The notes: generated by a model not told the origin, from the letters alone. Positions 31,132 to 43,476 are shown, counted from the first letter of the stretch. The stretch: DNA of 64,000 nucleotides from Gracilariopsis chorda (GCA_003194525.1 NBIV01000076.1:220669-284668), one strand, 5' to 3'. Numbers and translations are program-made.

Positions 31132-31576
31132 TTATTGTGTTGGAAGCTGAGACATGATCCAACGTAATTTACAATATCGTTGTGAATCCCTTTCCAGTAG
31201 AATGTCTTTGCGCACTGGTACAACTTTTTTCCACTTCAAAATGTGCGCACGTGTGTATTTCGGCAAGAACTTCGTTTCGTAGACCTGCGACTTGTGGTAC
31301 ATAAAATCGTCTTGTATCGGCACCAGTCTAGTAAATACTCTTATCCTCCATTGAGTAGTTGGGTGGATACATACGGATGTTCTTAGAGTTCTCTGCTTCG
31401 CTGTTTGAACACCACGCAATCAGATCTCTTGACCATTTATCCTTAGCGTAGCCCTCCTGTATCCTATGTACTAGAGTGTTGTCCTTCACACGTAATGAAT
31501 TCAGAGCTATGGAACTCCCGACGTTCTTACTTACTGCATCAGCTGCACTATTCATTGAGCCCGGCAGATGCTCCAC
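31132..31576 (-). pseudogene. RNase H end and linker fragment (old Gypsy)
   Basis: The frame opens with Leu-Pro-Gly-Ser-x-Asn-x3-Asp-Ala-Val-Ser, a decayed form of the 'PG..N..ADALSR' motif that ends Gypsy RNase H. The frame then shifts. Confidence 0.6.
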
Positions 31577-31921
31577 GATAAAATTGTAGCTCTGCAGTTC
31601 GTCTATTCATCGCATCTGCCTTCCACTTAGCTTGGTCTTCGACTGCAGTTATTTAAGTTTCTCATGATATGTCTTCAAAAATTGGTTTGTCTCGTAGATA
31701 AACTGCCCACGTTCTCAATGCGATCACCACTGCTAAGAGTTCTTGGTCCCCGGGATCCCATCTTGTTTCAGTGTCCGTCAATCTGTGGGATAGATATGCG
31801 ACTGGGTGACCACTTTGCTAAGTAGTTGCTCCTACCGCAAACTTAGACGCATCTGTCGTGAGGACGAAGGGCTACGTTGAAGATGGATGTATTAAAAGTG
31901 GTCCATTCGTAAGATTTTGCT

Positions 31922-32516
31922 TCACTTCGTCGAACGCATTTCTTCCTTTTCACTATACGTGAACTCCTTCCGTCGAACCAGGTTAGTCAATGTTAGTACA
32001 ATGGCTGCGTGGTTCTTCATAAATCGCCGGTGAAAATTTGCCAGGCCTAAGAATCTTTGCACTTCTTTCACGTTCTGTGGGATCGGCCAATATTCGACGG
32101 CTTTTACGAAACGTCTTTTCGTTCTTATTCCTTGCCAGTTCACCATGTAGCCTAAATACTCTACTTTTTCAAGTCCAAAAGTACACTTGCTGGGCCGTAG
32201 GTATAGTTTTCGTTTGCACAAGATACTGAATACTCGTCGCAAGTGTTCCCTGTGTTCTTCCACATTCCTACTATAGATCAATACGTCGTAAAGGTACATT
32301 ACCATACAATCGCCAAGAAGTTCCTGGAACAGGCTGGCGAGAAGGCGGGAGAACGCCGCGAGAGCGTTTGTTAATCCGAAACATAAGACTCTCCATTCCA
32401 AAGAACCAAATCGGGTCCTTATTGCCGTTTTGTGACAGTTTTGGTCGTTTAATCTCATTTGATGATACCCTCCAGATGAGTAGGGTCACCACAGTCAAAA
32501 TAGAAAGAAGATTCAT
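31922..32516 (-). pseudogene. Reverse transcriptase fragment (old Gypsy)
   Basis: Shows His-Lys-Thr-Ala-Ile-Arg-Thr-Arg, Phe-Gly-Leu-Thr-Asn-Ala, and Tyr-Leu-Tyr-Asp in place of the catalytic Tyr-Leu-Asp-Asp. The Phe-Leu-Gly-Leu-Ala-Asn-Phe-His-Arg-Arg-Phe block follows. The changed catalytic Asp confirms it is dead. Confidence 0.85.
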
Positions 32517-32640
32517 CCTTCCTCTTTACTTCAACCGTCCGCCTGCGGGAAGATAGAAGCTTACAGTCTGAGGAGGACTGTTTTACAGTGCGTTCAAAAA
32601 TGTGGGAGAACACGCTGCCTTCGTTCTTCTGCGACATGGC

Positions 32641-34102
32641 GTATAGGGCTGCCTGTACCTCTTATCTGACAATGTTCTTCAGAGCAGCCTTGTTGACGTG
32701 AGAGGAAGAGCTGTCACGAGTAAAAGAAAGGTTCTTCATGACAGTAACGGTGTCGTACAGGTTACAGCGACAAAATGGAGACGGTGTGAGGATACTATTG
32801 CCCTGGAGAATGAAGCGTTTATGTCTCCAATTATGTTGGGCAGACTTCCCAATACTTTGGCAACTTCGGTAATCCTATTTTTAGTGTACAGCACCTTTCC
32901 ATTCGTCTAAGCATGATAATCAAGCTTCAATAGTCGAATATGCAGCTTGTTCACCATTTGTTTGAGTTCTTCGATCGACCTATCGAAAGCAGATTTGTCG
33001 AAGACAAGCTTTTCTGAACTTGAGGATACCCTTTTCTCCAAGCGGGCCTCTGCAAGAGCAACAAGTTGGCGCTTATAATTTTTCAACGTCTCTTCACTAA
33101 GCTGAGAGTTGTTAAGCAGAGTAATAGCTGAAACGTCTCCCACTTGAGAGAGTAATGACAAATCGCCATGCATTCCGTTATTGTCTGCACGCCCACGAAA
33201 CTAGGAGACAAAAATAGCTAATGGTTCATCTTTGTGGCAGCGGCAGGTCGTCAAAAGATGAAAGGATGCTATAAGACGTGACACCACAGCCCTTGGCGGA
33301 TCCATTACAATGAGCTGAACTATTTGACGTACGACTTACAATTGGTCATCTAGATTCAACTCACTTAGACTTTTTGCCTGTGATTTGTCAATAATAGACT
33401 TCTAAGTGGCTGAGGGCGCGCGGTCGTAGAGTTGACGCCCAGGAGTGGCGGAAAATGATTAATGCAGGCGGTCATACCTTTTTTGGGCAGCTACAGAAAT
33501 GGTTTTACCTCAACGAGATACGTTGCAACGCCATTCTTGCAGATCGTTTATTGTGTCAAAGCGAGAAGGATCCGTAGGGCTTTACGAAAATATCTTCCTT
33601 CCTAGGCCCATGAATGAGGTTTACCCAGCGAGGTAGTTGCAGCAGCAATCGCTGCGGGAGAATAAGTCTCGCGGATACCAAGTTGCGCTAGCATGCGAAA
33701 AGAAGGCGAGCTGGAATATAGTCCCATGCCAAGTCCCTTGAGCCTTTGTCCATGTTCTTCGAGGTCCAGCTCGGAATTTTTTTGTTCTATTGCCTCGAGG
33801 TGCGCGAGATCAGTAGCCAGAGGAGCGTGCAAATGTAAGCCAGCAATGCATGATGCTGGCGGTTAATTTTCACACTCTATCTCAGACACGTTTTCCCTTT
33901 GCTGTTGCCCTAGGTGGAAAAGGCGGGGAGGGGGTGGAAGCTATATGAGATTCGATATCATTTTAAGGGCCAACCCCTTTTCGCCTCTTCCACCCCAGGG
34001 GTCTCTCGCCTTCCATGCGGTGACCACCTCGCGAACTTATTGCGCCGCTGATGGCAGCGGCATTGCTGCAGACTCCACCACCACCCGCTTTCCCGTCGTC
34101 CC
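32641..34102. other. Unassigned, may include gag of the old Gypsy element
   Basis: Minus-strand ORFs 32907-33173 (helical, Leu/Glu/Lys-rich) and 33602-33832 lie where gag would be expected, but have no recognisable motif. The rest is non-coding by my reading. Confidence 0.35.
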
Positions 34103-34514
34103 TGAGGTGCAACGCCTTCAGGGAGGAATTCTCGGTACTTGAACGCTTTCCCGATATTATCGGTTGTGTAGTGTGTATATGAACTACGCCCCACAATGGT
34201 GGATATGGACACGTGGGACACGGTTTTGGGTCAATTGGCGGTTGGCCACAGTAGTGGATGCTGCCACGGAATTTGGGGTATTTTAGTTAATTTTATTTAT
34301 TATTTTCACACCCATTTCTGGGAAGTTAGTACTTAGTGCGACGGTGCACTGCCGTCACACCAATAAACCTTTTCCGACAAGGGACCCCAACCTAGGAAAT
34401 TGGCTCTAGTTGTTACCGCTTGCGCGCGTGCTCTACTCCTCCTTGGAGGGAAACGCCGTGAACCACGGGACATCTAACCCCCTTGCACATGTAAAGGGAC
34501 CCATCACTGGAAGT
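34103..34514 (+). repeat. Old solo LTR, left part
   Basis: The first 412 bp of a diverged LTR of the same family (starts TGAGGTGCAACG where young LTRs have TGTAGTGCAACG). It is interrupted by element 2, and its remainder is 44301-44714. Flanking pentamers GTCCC (34098-34102) and GTTCC (44715-44719) are a decayed target duplication. Confidence 0.85.
34510..34514. repeat. Target site duplication GAAGT, left
   Basis: Directly precedes element 2 and matches 44296-44300. Confidence 0.95.
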
Positions 34515-35320
34515 TGTAGTGCAACGCCCGAAAGGAGGGATTCTGGGTACTTGAACGCTTTCCCGATATTATCGGTTGTGTAGTGTGTATATGAACTACG
34601 CCCCACAATGGTGGGTATGGACACGTGGGACACGGTTTTGGGTCAATTGGCGGTTGGCCACAGTAGTGGATGTTGCCACGGAATGTGGAGTATTTTAGTT
34701 AATTTTATTTATTATTTTCACACCCATTTCTGGGAAGCTAGTACTTAGTGCGACGGCGCACTGCCGTCGCACCAGTAAACCTTCCCCAACAAGGGACCCC
34801 AACCTGGGGAATTGGCTCTGAGCTTTACCGCCTCCGCGTGTTCTCAACTCCTCCTTGGAGGGAAGCACCGTAGTGTACGGAAGTTCACCCCCCTTGCACA
34901 TCTGAAGGAGACCCATCATTGGGAGTACTAATTGTTCCAAGTGTCTTGGTGTTTCGCCCTGTATAGGGTTATTGTTACCGGCATTGCCGTATCTGCTCGT
35001 CGCTCTCGCGACCCACTTGGTCTTTCCTCTTTCCCCTTTTTAGGGTAGCACCTCCCGCTATCCGCGGCCCTCGTGTGCGCATCCGCTCACACACCCCCAC
35101 TTACGTGGAAACATACCTCTACTGAGGATCACACCCCGCTCACGCGGATACCGATTCTTCGCCTTCACCTCCCTGCGCGAGTCGCGACAGGTGTCCCTGG
35201 TCTTACAAACCGGCTTTGCCGTGACACCTCTGGGAGGGCTCTACCCAACTGGGTTCACCTCGTGAGAGGAAGATCCCGGACGTCTTTCGGTGTTTTTCCC
35301 CTTTGGGGCATTGCACCACA
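34515..35320 (+). repeat. 5' LTR of element 2
   Basis: 806 bp, TG...CA, close to the element 1 LTRs. It differs from its own 3' LTR at a dozen or so bases, several clustered in the region matching 43916-43946. Confidence 0.95.
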
Positions 35321-35323
35321 AAG

Positions 35324-35343
35324 TGGTCTCCCGACCTAGAATC
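35324..35343 (+). promoter_or_regulatory. Primer binding site, element 2
   Basis: TGGTCTCCCGACC and following bases, three bases after the LTR, complementary to a tRNA 3' end ending in CCA. Confidence 0.75.
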
Positions 35344-35425
35344 GGTTTTTGTTTTCCCTCTTACGAGGTTTGTTTTTATCTACCGGAAGTTCCGTGATCG
35401 TTTTCCGTCGTAACGGTATTTTCTC

Positions 35426-37600
35426 ATGTCGAGAAATCCCTCCGACGCGGAGCCAGTGGTTACGCGTAGTCGCTCCCGCGACAACGCGGACACTTCCGAA
35501 GTTCGGTTCGTACCCCGTATCCCTATACGGACAAGTTCCAGCCGTGCTGGCGCCGCTTCATCGCGGAACGATACCCCCGACCGGGAACCCCGGAACCTCC
35601 TTTTGCCCTCGTTATCACCCCCGCAGGGGAATGCAGCATCGACTCCGGCTGTTGCCGCAGTGCCCCAGGCACCCCGGCCTGCTCCCGCTGTCGCGGCTTC
35701 AAGCCCCCGTGGAACGGGCGATAACACCCCCCAGGGGACTTCCCTGGAATCCCAGGTCCGCGCTCTGTGGACTGCCCATGACACCCTTGTAGGGGAACTA
35801 AAATCCCTCCAAGAGGTGGTCTCGGCAACCCCCGTAAAGGAGGTCGCCGAGGAGCTCCGTATTTTACGGTCTGACGTCAACTCCGTGTTGGAGAGTTTGG
35901 GACAACCCGCCGCCTTCATCGAAGAAGTTGAAGCCCGATTTGATCGGATTGGTGCCCGCCTGGAGACGCTGGAGCAGTTCATCCTCATGGACAAACCATC
36001 CCCGGGTGATCCGGTCAACGAGGCATCGCACAACGACCAGCTTGCTGGGAAGAAGAAACGCCGTCACCGACGGAAACATCACCGAAAATATTCGGACTCC
36101 GATTCTTCGACATCGTCGGACTCACCCCGAAATCATTCGGTTAGCTCGAGCTCCTCGGACTCCGACTCGGAGGACGAGAAGCGAGGCTACTCCTCCCGCT
36201 CGAAGCGGTCATCGGCCACTGAAGGTGTGGTCCGAACCCGCCAGAAGGGGAGAAGACACCCCGGTCTCCGGGAGTTGAAACCGACAAACCCGGATTACCG
36301 GAAGCTTTTATCATACCGGTACTACCGGCTTGAAGATTCGTCACTTGGACGTACGCCCCGGGGTACGGGAAAGGTGCGAGAATGCATTAAGCGAATGCAG
36401 CTCTCGCTCCGCAACCAGTATTTTACTGGAGAGGACCCAGTCCTAGTACTGGATTTCCTATCCCGCTTTGTAGCGGAGGCCGATATCCTCGGTATGAATG
36501 AGGGACAAGCCTATTTGGCTTTACCGTATTTCTTACGGGGAGTGGCGGAAGACCAATACACCTCTGTCAGAGGATCTTCTCGCGCCTCCGAGGGAGGAGT
36601 TACTTGCTGGCCGGAGGCTGTGCAGTATCTTCTGCGCTCCTACGCCACCAACAACGCTATTCAGCAGGCTATCCTCGCTTTGCGAGATACACGCCAGCGT
36701 GCTGGAGAGACCGAGACCGATTACTCGGTGCGCCTTAACAAGGCTTTCCACAGATGTGGTAACGTATACCCCGCTGGGGAGCGCAGTATCATGTTCATTG
36801 ATGATCTTGACCCGGCAATCCGGAGTTTAGTTACCCGGTATCGGGAGGACAAGCGAAGGATCACCTACCTCGAGCTGGTCCAACACGCTCGAGCGGAAGG
36901 GGATGCACTTCGTGCAAGAACTCCGAACAATCGGTCTAAATCCGCCAAGGCGTTGTTGCTGGAAAGCGAAGCTTCCTCTCTCCCGCTCACCGCGGATGGG
37001 AACCCTGGACAGGGATTTGATACCGTGCATTTAGCGCAGGGAGATGGTGTGTCGATACCCACCAGTGAGTTACCGTCAACGACGGAGATGACCCATGATA
37101 CGGGAACAGAAGATCCCGTTCTATACGGTGGTAACAGTCGGGTTCAACCCCAACGACTCCCGTTTTCAAACGGTCAATCCCGTTATCAACGGCCTGGATG
37201 GACTGACACCCGCCCTGCGGTTCGCTTCTCCGATACTCGGAATAATAATCCGCGTGTCGTGGTGCTGGCTCTCATTTGCCACCTGTGCTATGCCCATGGC
37301 CATACCTCTCCTCAGTGTATTTGTTCACTGAAGGATATGGCCAAGGTGGTGGCAAATTATGAGGCCCTCACTCCAGAGGAGAAACGTTCCGTCCCGACGG
37401 CGTCCTACCTCCGTGCTAAAACGGACTTTTCCCATGCCCTACCACAGACCCCGCGTGCGCGGCAAGCTTCAAACACCCCGATTCGGGAGATCACGCAACC
37501 ATCCGTTGCAACCCCCGCTTATGCGGATAGAAACCCCCGTCAACGGGATGAAGCACTCGTTGTCGAGGAAACCAACCCACCGCCGAAGGCGGAAAACTAA
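35426..37600 (+). CDS. gag of element 2, intact, 724 aa
   Basis: Begins at ATG 35426. The N-terminal third is Arg/Ser/Pro-rich and disordered. A basic KKKRRHRRKHH-type stretch and a Ser/Asp-rich tract (about residues 210-255) follow. The capsid-like region (about 290-500) has the retrotransposon gag pattern around Leu-Asp-Phe-Leu-Ser-Arg-Phe. Near the C-terminus is a CCHC zinc knuckle with exact Cys-x2-Cys-x4-His-x4-Cys spacing (37277-37318). It should form the particle and bind element RNA. The stop at 37598-37600 lies inside the open pol frame. This is the only intact gag in the window. Confidence 0.93.
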   Translation: MSRNPSDAEPVVTRSRSRDNADTSEVRFVPRIPIRTSSSRAGAASSRNDTPDREPRNLLLPSLSPPQGNAASTPAVAAVPQAPRPAPAVAASSPRGTGDNTPQGTSLESQVRALWTAHDTLVGELKSLQEVVSATPVKEVAEELRILRSDVNSVLESLGQPAAFIEEVEARFDRIGARLETLEQFILMDKPSPGDPVNEASHNDQLAGKKKRRHRRKHHRKYSDSDSSTSSDSPRNHSVSSSSSDSDSEDEKRGYSSRSKRSSATEGVVRTRQKGRRHPGLRELKPTNPDYRKLLSYRYYRLEDSSLGRTPRGTGKVRECIKRMQLSLRNQYFTGEDPVLVLDFLSRFVAEADILGMNEGQAYLALPYFLRGVAEDQYTSVRGSSRASEGGVTCWPEAVQYLLRSYATNNAIQQAILALRDTRQRAGETETDYSVRLNKAFHRCGNVYPAGERSIMFIDDLDPAIRSLVTRYREDKRRITYLELVQHARAEGDALRARTPNNRSKSAKALLLESEASSLPLTADGNPGQGFDTVHLAQGDGVSIPTSELPSTTEMTHDTGTEDPVLYGGNSRVQPQRLPFSNGQSRYQRPGWTDTRPAVRFSDTRNNNPRVVVLALICHLCYAHGHTSPQCICSLKDMAKVVANYEALTPEEKRSVPTASYLRAKTDFSHALPQTPRARQASNTPIREITQPSVATPAYADRNPRQRDEALVVEETNPPPKAEN

Positions 37601-40600
37601 CTGAGGGAGTCTCCCCTTTGGGAGAGGCGTCCTCAAGAACGAGGCTGTTGGCGCCCGAGGCGTCCTCGCCTCGCTCCCCGGTGAAAGTCCTCTCGAGGAA
37701 AGACACCGCTGACGCGGACTCTGCGCACCTCGGTGTGTTGCGTCGCCCGTGGATACGGAGTAAAAATCCCCGGATTCCCGGTAGAGTCTTGGTCTTGGCC
37801 AAGCGCAATTATAAGTTCTATGCAGACCTTGGCCTTGACCCCCAGTTTATGGTGAGGTTTCTCACCGTCCTGGATACAGGTGCAGGCCCCAACTTCGTTG
37901 TGGAATCATTGTTACCCCCGCTTGTGCGGTCTCGTATCCGCTCTGACGCGGTCCCCGACATTTCGGATGCGAATAACAACCCGTTACAAACGGTGGGCAC
38001 GGTGGACCTCGTCGTGAGACTTGGTACCTCCGTGGTGAAGTTGGACTTCATCGTTTGCCGTTCATTGGCAGCACCAGTCATACTCGGATGTGATTACTGC
38101 GACAGATTTGTCGACGCAATCAGGCCCCGCCTCAGGCGTGTAGAACTTGACGACGGATCGTCAGTTCCGATTGTTCGCCGCCCACTAAAGCGGTCCTCTC
38201 GGAAACAAGTTCCGCTCCCTGCTGCGCAGGAACCACCGCCCGCGTCCAGCGAGTCCACCAAGCTCCGCGTCGCTGCCTCGGTTTCTATACCGGCTGAGTC
38301 CCAAGTCTGGGTGCAGGTAAATTCCCGTCAACACGGTCTTCGGGTTATACAACCCCTCGCCTCGTTGTACGAGAAATCCCAGCTGGCGCTGGCTAATGGA
38401 ATTGTCTCCATTTCCCCGGATGTCCCTTTCCGGATATTGGTTGCCAACCTTGGCAAACACCCCTAGTATCTGGTCAAACACCAAGTAATTGGGAGTGTAA
38501 CTCCCCATCCTATGGGAATGCTGCCAACAAAGATGACAGCCGCCGATGTACTCGGAGTTACCACCTCTTCTGAGGAGTTCGCCCCGCCGTCCGAAGACGT
38601 CAAGTCTAAGGAGGGGGAGGAAACCACTACTTCAGCGCCGAACATACCGAGTAAATCGAAATTGCGAACCACACCTGTTCCACAGGACAATGCTCCATCG
38701 AGCAATGACCGGATTGATCCGGAAAAAGCACTTGAAGCGCTGGACTTCAGCCACGTGCCAGAGTCGCACCGCGACAAACTCCGTACTATGTTACGGGAAT
38801 TCACCACAATGTGGGATGGCTCGCTTGGCGAGATTAATGCAACGGAACACCGGATCGATTTAATCCCCGGTGCGCGACCGGTTGCACAACCCCCTTACAG
38901 GGCAGGTCCGAAAGCTCGGGAAGAGGAGCAGTCCCAAGTGGACAAGATGCTCCGCGCAGGTGTGATTGAGCCCGCTCAATCACCCTGGGCATCCCCAGTT
39001 GTACTGGCTTTAAAGGCCGACGGAACCTGGAGGTTCTGTGTCGACTACCGCCGGCTCAATGCCGTGACTGTTAGGGACACGTACCCCATCCCTCGTATGG
39101 ACGAGTGCATTGACTCCCTTGGAGACGCCACCGTGTTCACGGCCCTTGATGCCAATTGGGGATATTGGCAAGTACCTGTCAGACAGGAGGATCGCGACAA
39201 AACCGCATTCACCTGCCATGCAGGAACGTACCGCTTCAAGCGGATGCCATTTGGGTTAACCAACGCCCCCGCCACCTTTCAGCGTGCAGTAGATATTCTA
39301 CTCAACCGCTTTAAGTGGCGGAGTTGTCTGGTCTACCTTGATGATATTATCATCTTCTCCAACTCGTTGGACGACCATCTCACTCACGTCCGAGACGTGC
39401 TCACCGTACTCCGCGATGCGGGAACTACCCTCAAGTTGAGGAAATGCGAGTTTTTCACAGATACTGTGAAGTATCTGGGTCACATTATCCGTCCTGGACG
39501 GTTAGCGATCGAGAAAGCTCGAGTCAAATCCCTCGTTGAGGCGAAAGAACCCCGTACTCAAACGGAACTGCGCTCCTTTCTGGGACTGGTCAACGTCTAT
39601 CGACGGTTTATCCCGAACTTTTCGGATACTGCAGCGCCCCTGAACGCGTTGTTGCGAAAGGGGAACCCCCCAAAACTGGGAACATTTACGCCCGAGCAAT
39701 CGGAAGCTTTTAACTCCTTAAACGAGGCTGTCACATCAGCACCAATCCTACATCTCCCAAAACTTGGGTTGCCATACTCCGTAGATACGGACTCGAGCGA
39801 CTACCAAGTCGGGTGTGCTCTTTTTCAAACCACCCCCGAGGGGGAACGGCACCCAATTGGTTATTGGTCACGTTCGCTCAATGTTCATGAGCGGAACTAC
39901 TCCGTATCGGAGAAAGAGTGCCTCGCCGTCGTATGGGCGATGACCACTCTGCGCCCCTACCTTATGGGAATTCACTTCACCGTGTACACGGATCATTCCT
40001 CACTGAGGTGGTTAATGAATATCTCCGACCCGTCGGGACGCCTCATGCGCTGGAGACTCCGCCTCGCGGAATATGACTTCCAAGTCATTTATAAAAAGGG
40101 CGCGCAGAACACCCAAGCCGACGCTCTGTCGCGTTTACCCACAAGTGGGGAGGCACTCCCAACGGAGGATGATGAAGTCCCATGTTTCATGGCAATGGAC
40201 CCGGATGATCCGGAATGTGCCGTCGAGGCTGAGCCAGAAAACTGGGACGAAGATGCTGACTTCGACTACCTACTCGCATAGCGAGATGATTCTGAGAAAC
40301 CCATACCGGGAAATTATGTACCGGTTGAGACCGAGGAAATGATCCGAGAACAATTCGGGGACCCCTTCTGTACAAGGATACGTGCACGCCTCAACGGCGG
40401 AGAGAACCTCCCCTTCGGGGTGAACGACATTGGTTACCTCGTGAGGACCGTCGAGGTTACCCCACAAGTTGTGGTACCGCACACGCTACAGAAGCGGATA
40501 TTGCACCTTTCGCATTACCCGAAACTCGGGGGACACTCCGGTGGGAGGAAGCTTTATCTAACCCTTCGCAGGGATTTCTACTGGCCCGCCATGGCGGTTG

Positions 40601-43167
40601 ATTGCTACGCTACGGTGCGGTTTTGCACGCAATGCGCGAAGAACCGGGTCAAACTCCGGAAGCACTCCAAACGGATGAAGCTATTCCCCGCCAGGGCGCC
40701 GCTCGAGTTTGTCGCAATTGACATTCTCGGACCATTGCTCTCTACCAGGAGAGGCAACAAGTTCCTACTCGTTATTACGGACAGGTTCTCGAAATTAGTT
40801 CGGACAGTCCCTCTAAAGAGGATTACCGCCTACACGGTCGCTCACGCCTTTGTGCGGCATTGGGTGTTTGCCTACGGACCTCCTTTGGAGCTACTTTCCG
40901 ACAACGGGAAACAGTTCGCATCGCGATTTTTCCAGGACGTCTGTCGGATACTGGATGTGAAGAATCTCTTCACGACCACGTATCATCCCCAGTCTAATGG
41001 GCAGGTCGAGCGTTTCAACCGGACAATGCTCGCAGCTCTCCGTGCTTACACGGCTGACCACCCCAAGACTTGGGATATCTACACGGATGCCGTGACCTTT
41101 GCGTACAATACGCAGGTACACCGGACTACCGGAATATCCCCTTTCGAGTTGGTCCTTTCACGGACACCCCCGCCAATGGCGTTGGAATCCCAACCTACGT
41201 TGGACGCGTTCCCTTCTGTGAAGGATTACCGCCAGAAGTGGAAAGCATGGCTGACCAAGCTGGTACCCGCAGCGCGGAAGGCGATGGACCGCGCCCAAGC
41301 CGTCTACAAACGGAATTTCGATGCTCGCTTGCGAGGAGGCAAACCGGAACAGATCAACTCCGGGGACTTCGTATTCGTCCGCAAGGAGTACTACAACCCT
41401 GAAAGGGAGAAGCACCATAAGCTCTCGCCTGTGGCGGATGGTCCTTTCAAGGTTATCTCCGTCACGACGGACACAGTGGTTGTGGAAATGGGTGACGCGC
41501 ATGAGCGGTTATCTCGCGATCGCATCGTGCTAGCTCCGCCACCCTCGACTGAGGCTGCACCAGCTACGCTGGACCCTACACTGGAATATGGCTCTGCATC
41601 CGATACATCGGTGGTGAGACGGCCTACCGTGCTACCACACCCCTCCCGGGGACTCTCAGACCTACCGACCCTGTCGGACTCACCGGCTCAGCCGGGTAAT
41701 TCGGGCCTCTCTGTGCCCGCCCCTATGGCGCGAATCTACACCCGCCAGGCGGGGAATGTTATCCCTTATCCCGCCGCTCCGTCTAAGGAGGGGGAGGAGA
41801 ACACTCGTTTTCGAGGAACGATATCACCGTCGCAACGGGAAACACACCGTAACATACGGAACACTGACCGTGGAGCACGGAGTATGTCACGCGACACTAA
41901 TCCCCCGTTCCCGGGCAGTGCTGTACAACAGGAACCAGACGCGCAGGCCCCGCAAAAGCGGCAAATACACCGTTTGTCACGGGAAAACGAGAAGCCTCAC
42001 TCCAAGACCGCAGCAGCGGAAAGGCAATCGCCCGATGCCTCGAAGCCGCCGTTGGCGGAAGTCCCCGCGGAAGCGGTTCAATCAGGTCGATCAGACCCGC
42101 GCCCCGCGGAGAAGAGGCGCCCAGATACACCAGCGCCGCTGGGAAATACCCACACCCCTCTTGGGGAAAAAGGCGGCCAAGCTGCAGTCGAAGCTTTAAG
42201 CCCTGGCTTGCAAGCACCGGAAACGCCTCCCGTCGTTGACGGAATCAAAGCCCCCGCTACGGGGAATAATTTGCGCCAACCCCCGCATCGCTGCGGCGAA
42301 GAACCGAGAAACTCGGGAATAACGCGCGCCATCGCACGCTCGAAACCGGTCGTACCGGACGCTGCTCCTCCTCACGGAGATGGTGCACTGCGCTCAGCGG
42401 CAATTCCCCTGAAAAGGGTGTCATCGGCACCTGCCCAGAACCCCCCAAAGGGGAATTTTGACCAAAATACCGGTGTACCGGAGTTAGCCCCAGGCAACCC
42501 GTCAGTAGCCGGGGACACCACGGCGTCGCCGGAACGTATGGTGCAGAGCGCTCGTGCGCCTGGCAGGGAGGCGGTTTGCCACCCAATCACCGTGTCGCAC
42601 GGGACCCCCCAGGGGACTGTGGAAATGACGATCCCGCAGGAGCGGTCATCTTCCCGCAAACTCGCGGTTCGTGAGCTCAACCGCGAAGGCGGAGCCCAAG
42701 TCCCCCGCCGACTGGCGGTTCGCCTGGCCTACCGTGAAGACGGGAACAACGACACCCCAATGGGGAATGACTTGCCGGGGAAAACCGTGACACCACATAC
42801 CCTCTTGAGGGATATTTTCCCGCATGAGCAGCGGCCACTAGGACAGCGCACGGCAACGTCGGAGTTATCGCCGAACACCCTGCTAAGGGACATTATACCG
42901 CACAGCGGGCAGCCCTCGCAAGGGAGTACAACCACCACCCGGCACGGCCGGCAGGTCTACGAACGAGAGTTCGTAGTAGACCGACTTGTCGGACACAACT
43001 GGAACCAGGATGGTATTCTACAATACCGCGTCCGCTGGTACGGGTACGACCCCAGTGGGGATACGTGGGAGCCAATTGAACACCTCCCACGGTCGCAGGT
43101 TCTGCGATACCACCGTCAGACGGGAACTGCAGCCCCAGCCACGCTGGTTAATGCCCAAGTTGGGTAA
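37552..43167 (+). pseudogene. pol of element 2 with two stops
   Basis: Same domain order as element 1: protease, reverse transcriptase with Tyr-Leu-Asp-Asp at 39334-39345, RNase H, integrase, linker, chromodomain. A TAG at 38464-38466 (Gln in element 1) lies between protease and RT, and a TAG at 40279-40281 (Ser in element 1) lies between RNase H and integrase. From 40339 the frame is open for 942 codons through integrase and chromodomain. No frameshifts were seen, so the decay consists of point changes only. Confidence 0.92.
42955..43120 (+). other. Chromodomain of element 2
   Basis: Same motifs as in element 1, here fused in frame to the integrase through the Pro-rich linker. Confidence 0.85.
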
Positions 43168-43476
43168 CGTTGCCGCGCGAGCGGAGAGCGAAAGGAAAGG
43201 ATAACAAGGCAAAGTCCGTCGAAGACGGGGAACTCAACCGAGAAGCACCGTTCTAAACGGGAAAGTTTATTCAGGGGAGCAGCTAGCTCCCCACAATACT
43301 ACACTACACTAACTGGCATAGCCAGGGAAAGAAGAACTAGGAAACAACGGCTGCGGTATCAGGGGCTAGTGACTCTGATGCAGAGGAAATTACCGGAGAA
43401 CCGGAGACGGCGCACGCGCTTTTATCACCCATTTTCGTCTGGGAACCCTCCGCGTCCGCGGTCGTTTTCCCGTCTT

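Larger units (their letters stand above)
29931..32640 (-). mobile_element. Old minus-strand Ty3/Gypsy remnant
   Basis: Reading leftwards (5' to 3' on the minus strand): a reverse transcriptase fragment, RNase H end and integrase fragments, and an integrase C-terminus with a chromo-like tail. These are separated by stops and frameshifts. I found no LTRs. It belongs to a different lineage from elements 1 and 2 and shows no comparable density of short hairpins. Confidence 0.8.

Noticed and set aside
38464-40281. The in-frame TAG codons as programmed readthrough sites
   Set aside because: Each is a sense codon in the other element, and they fall at different positions, which fits point mutation.
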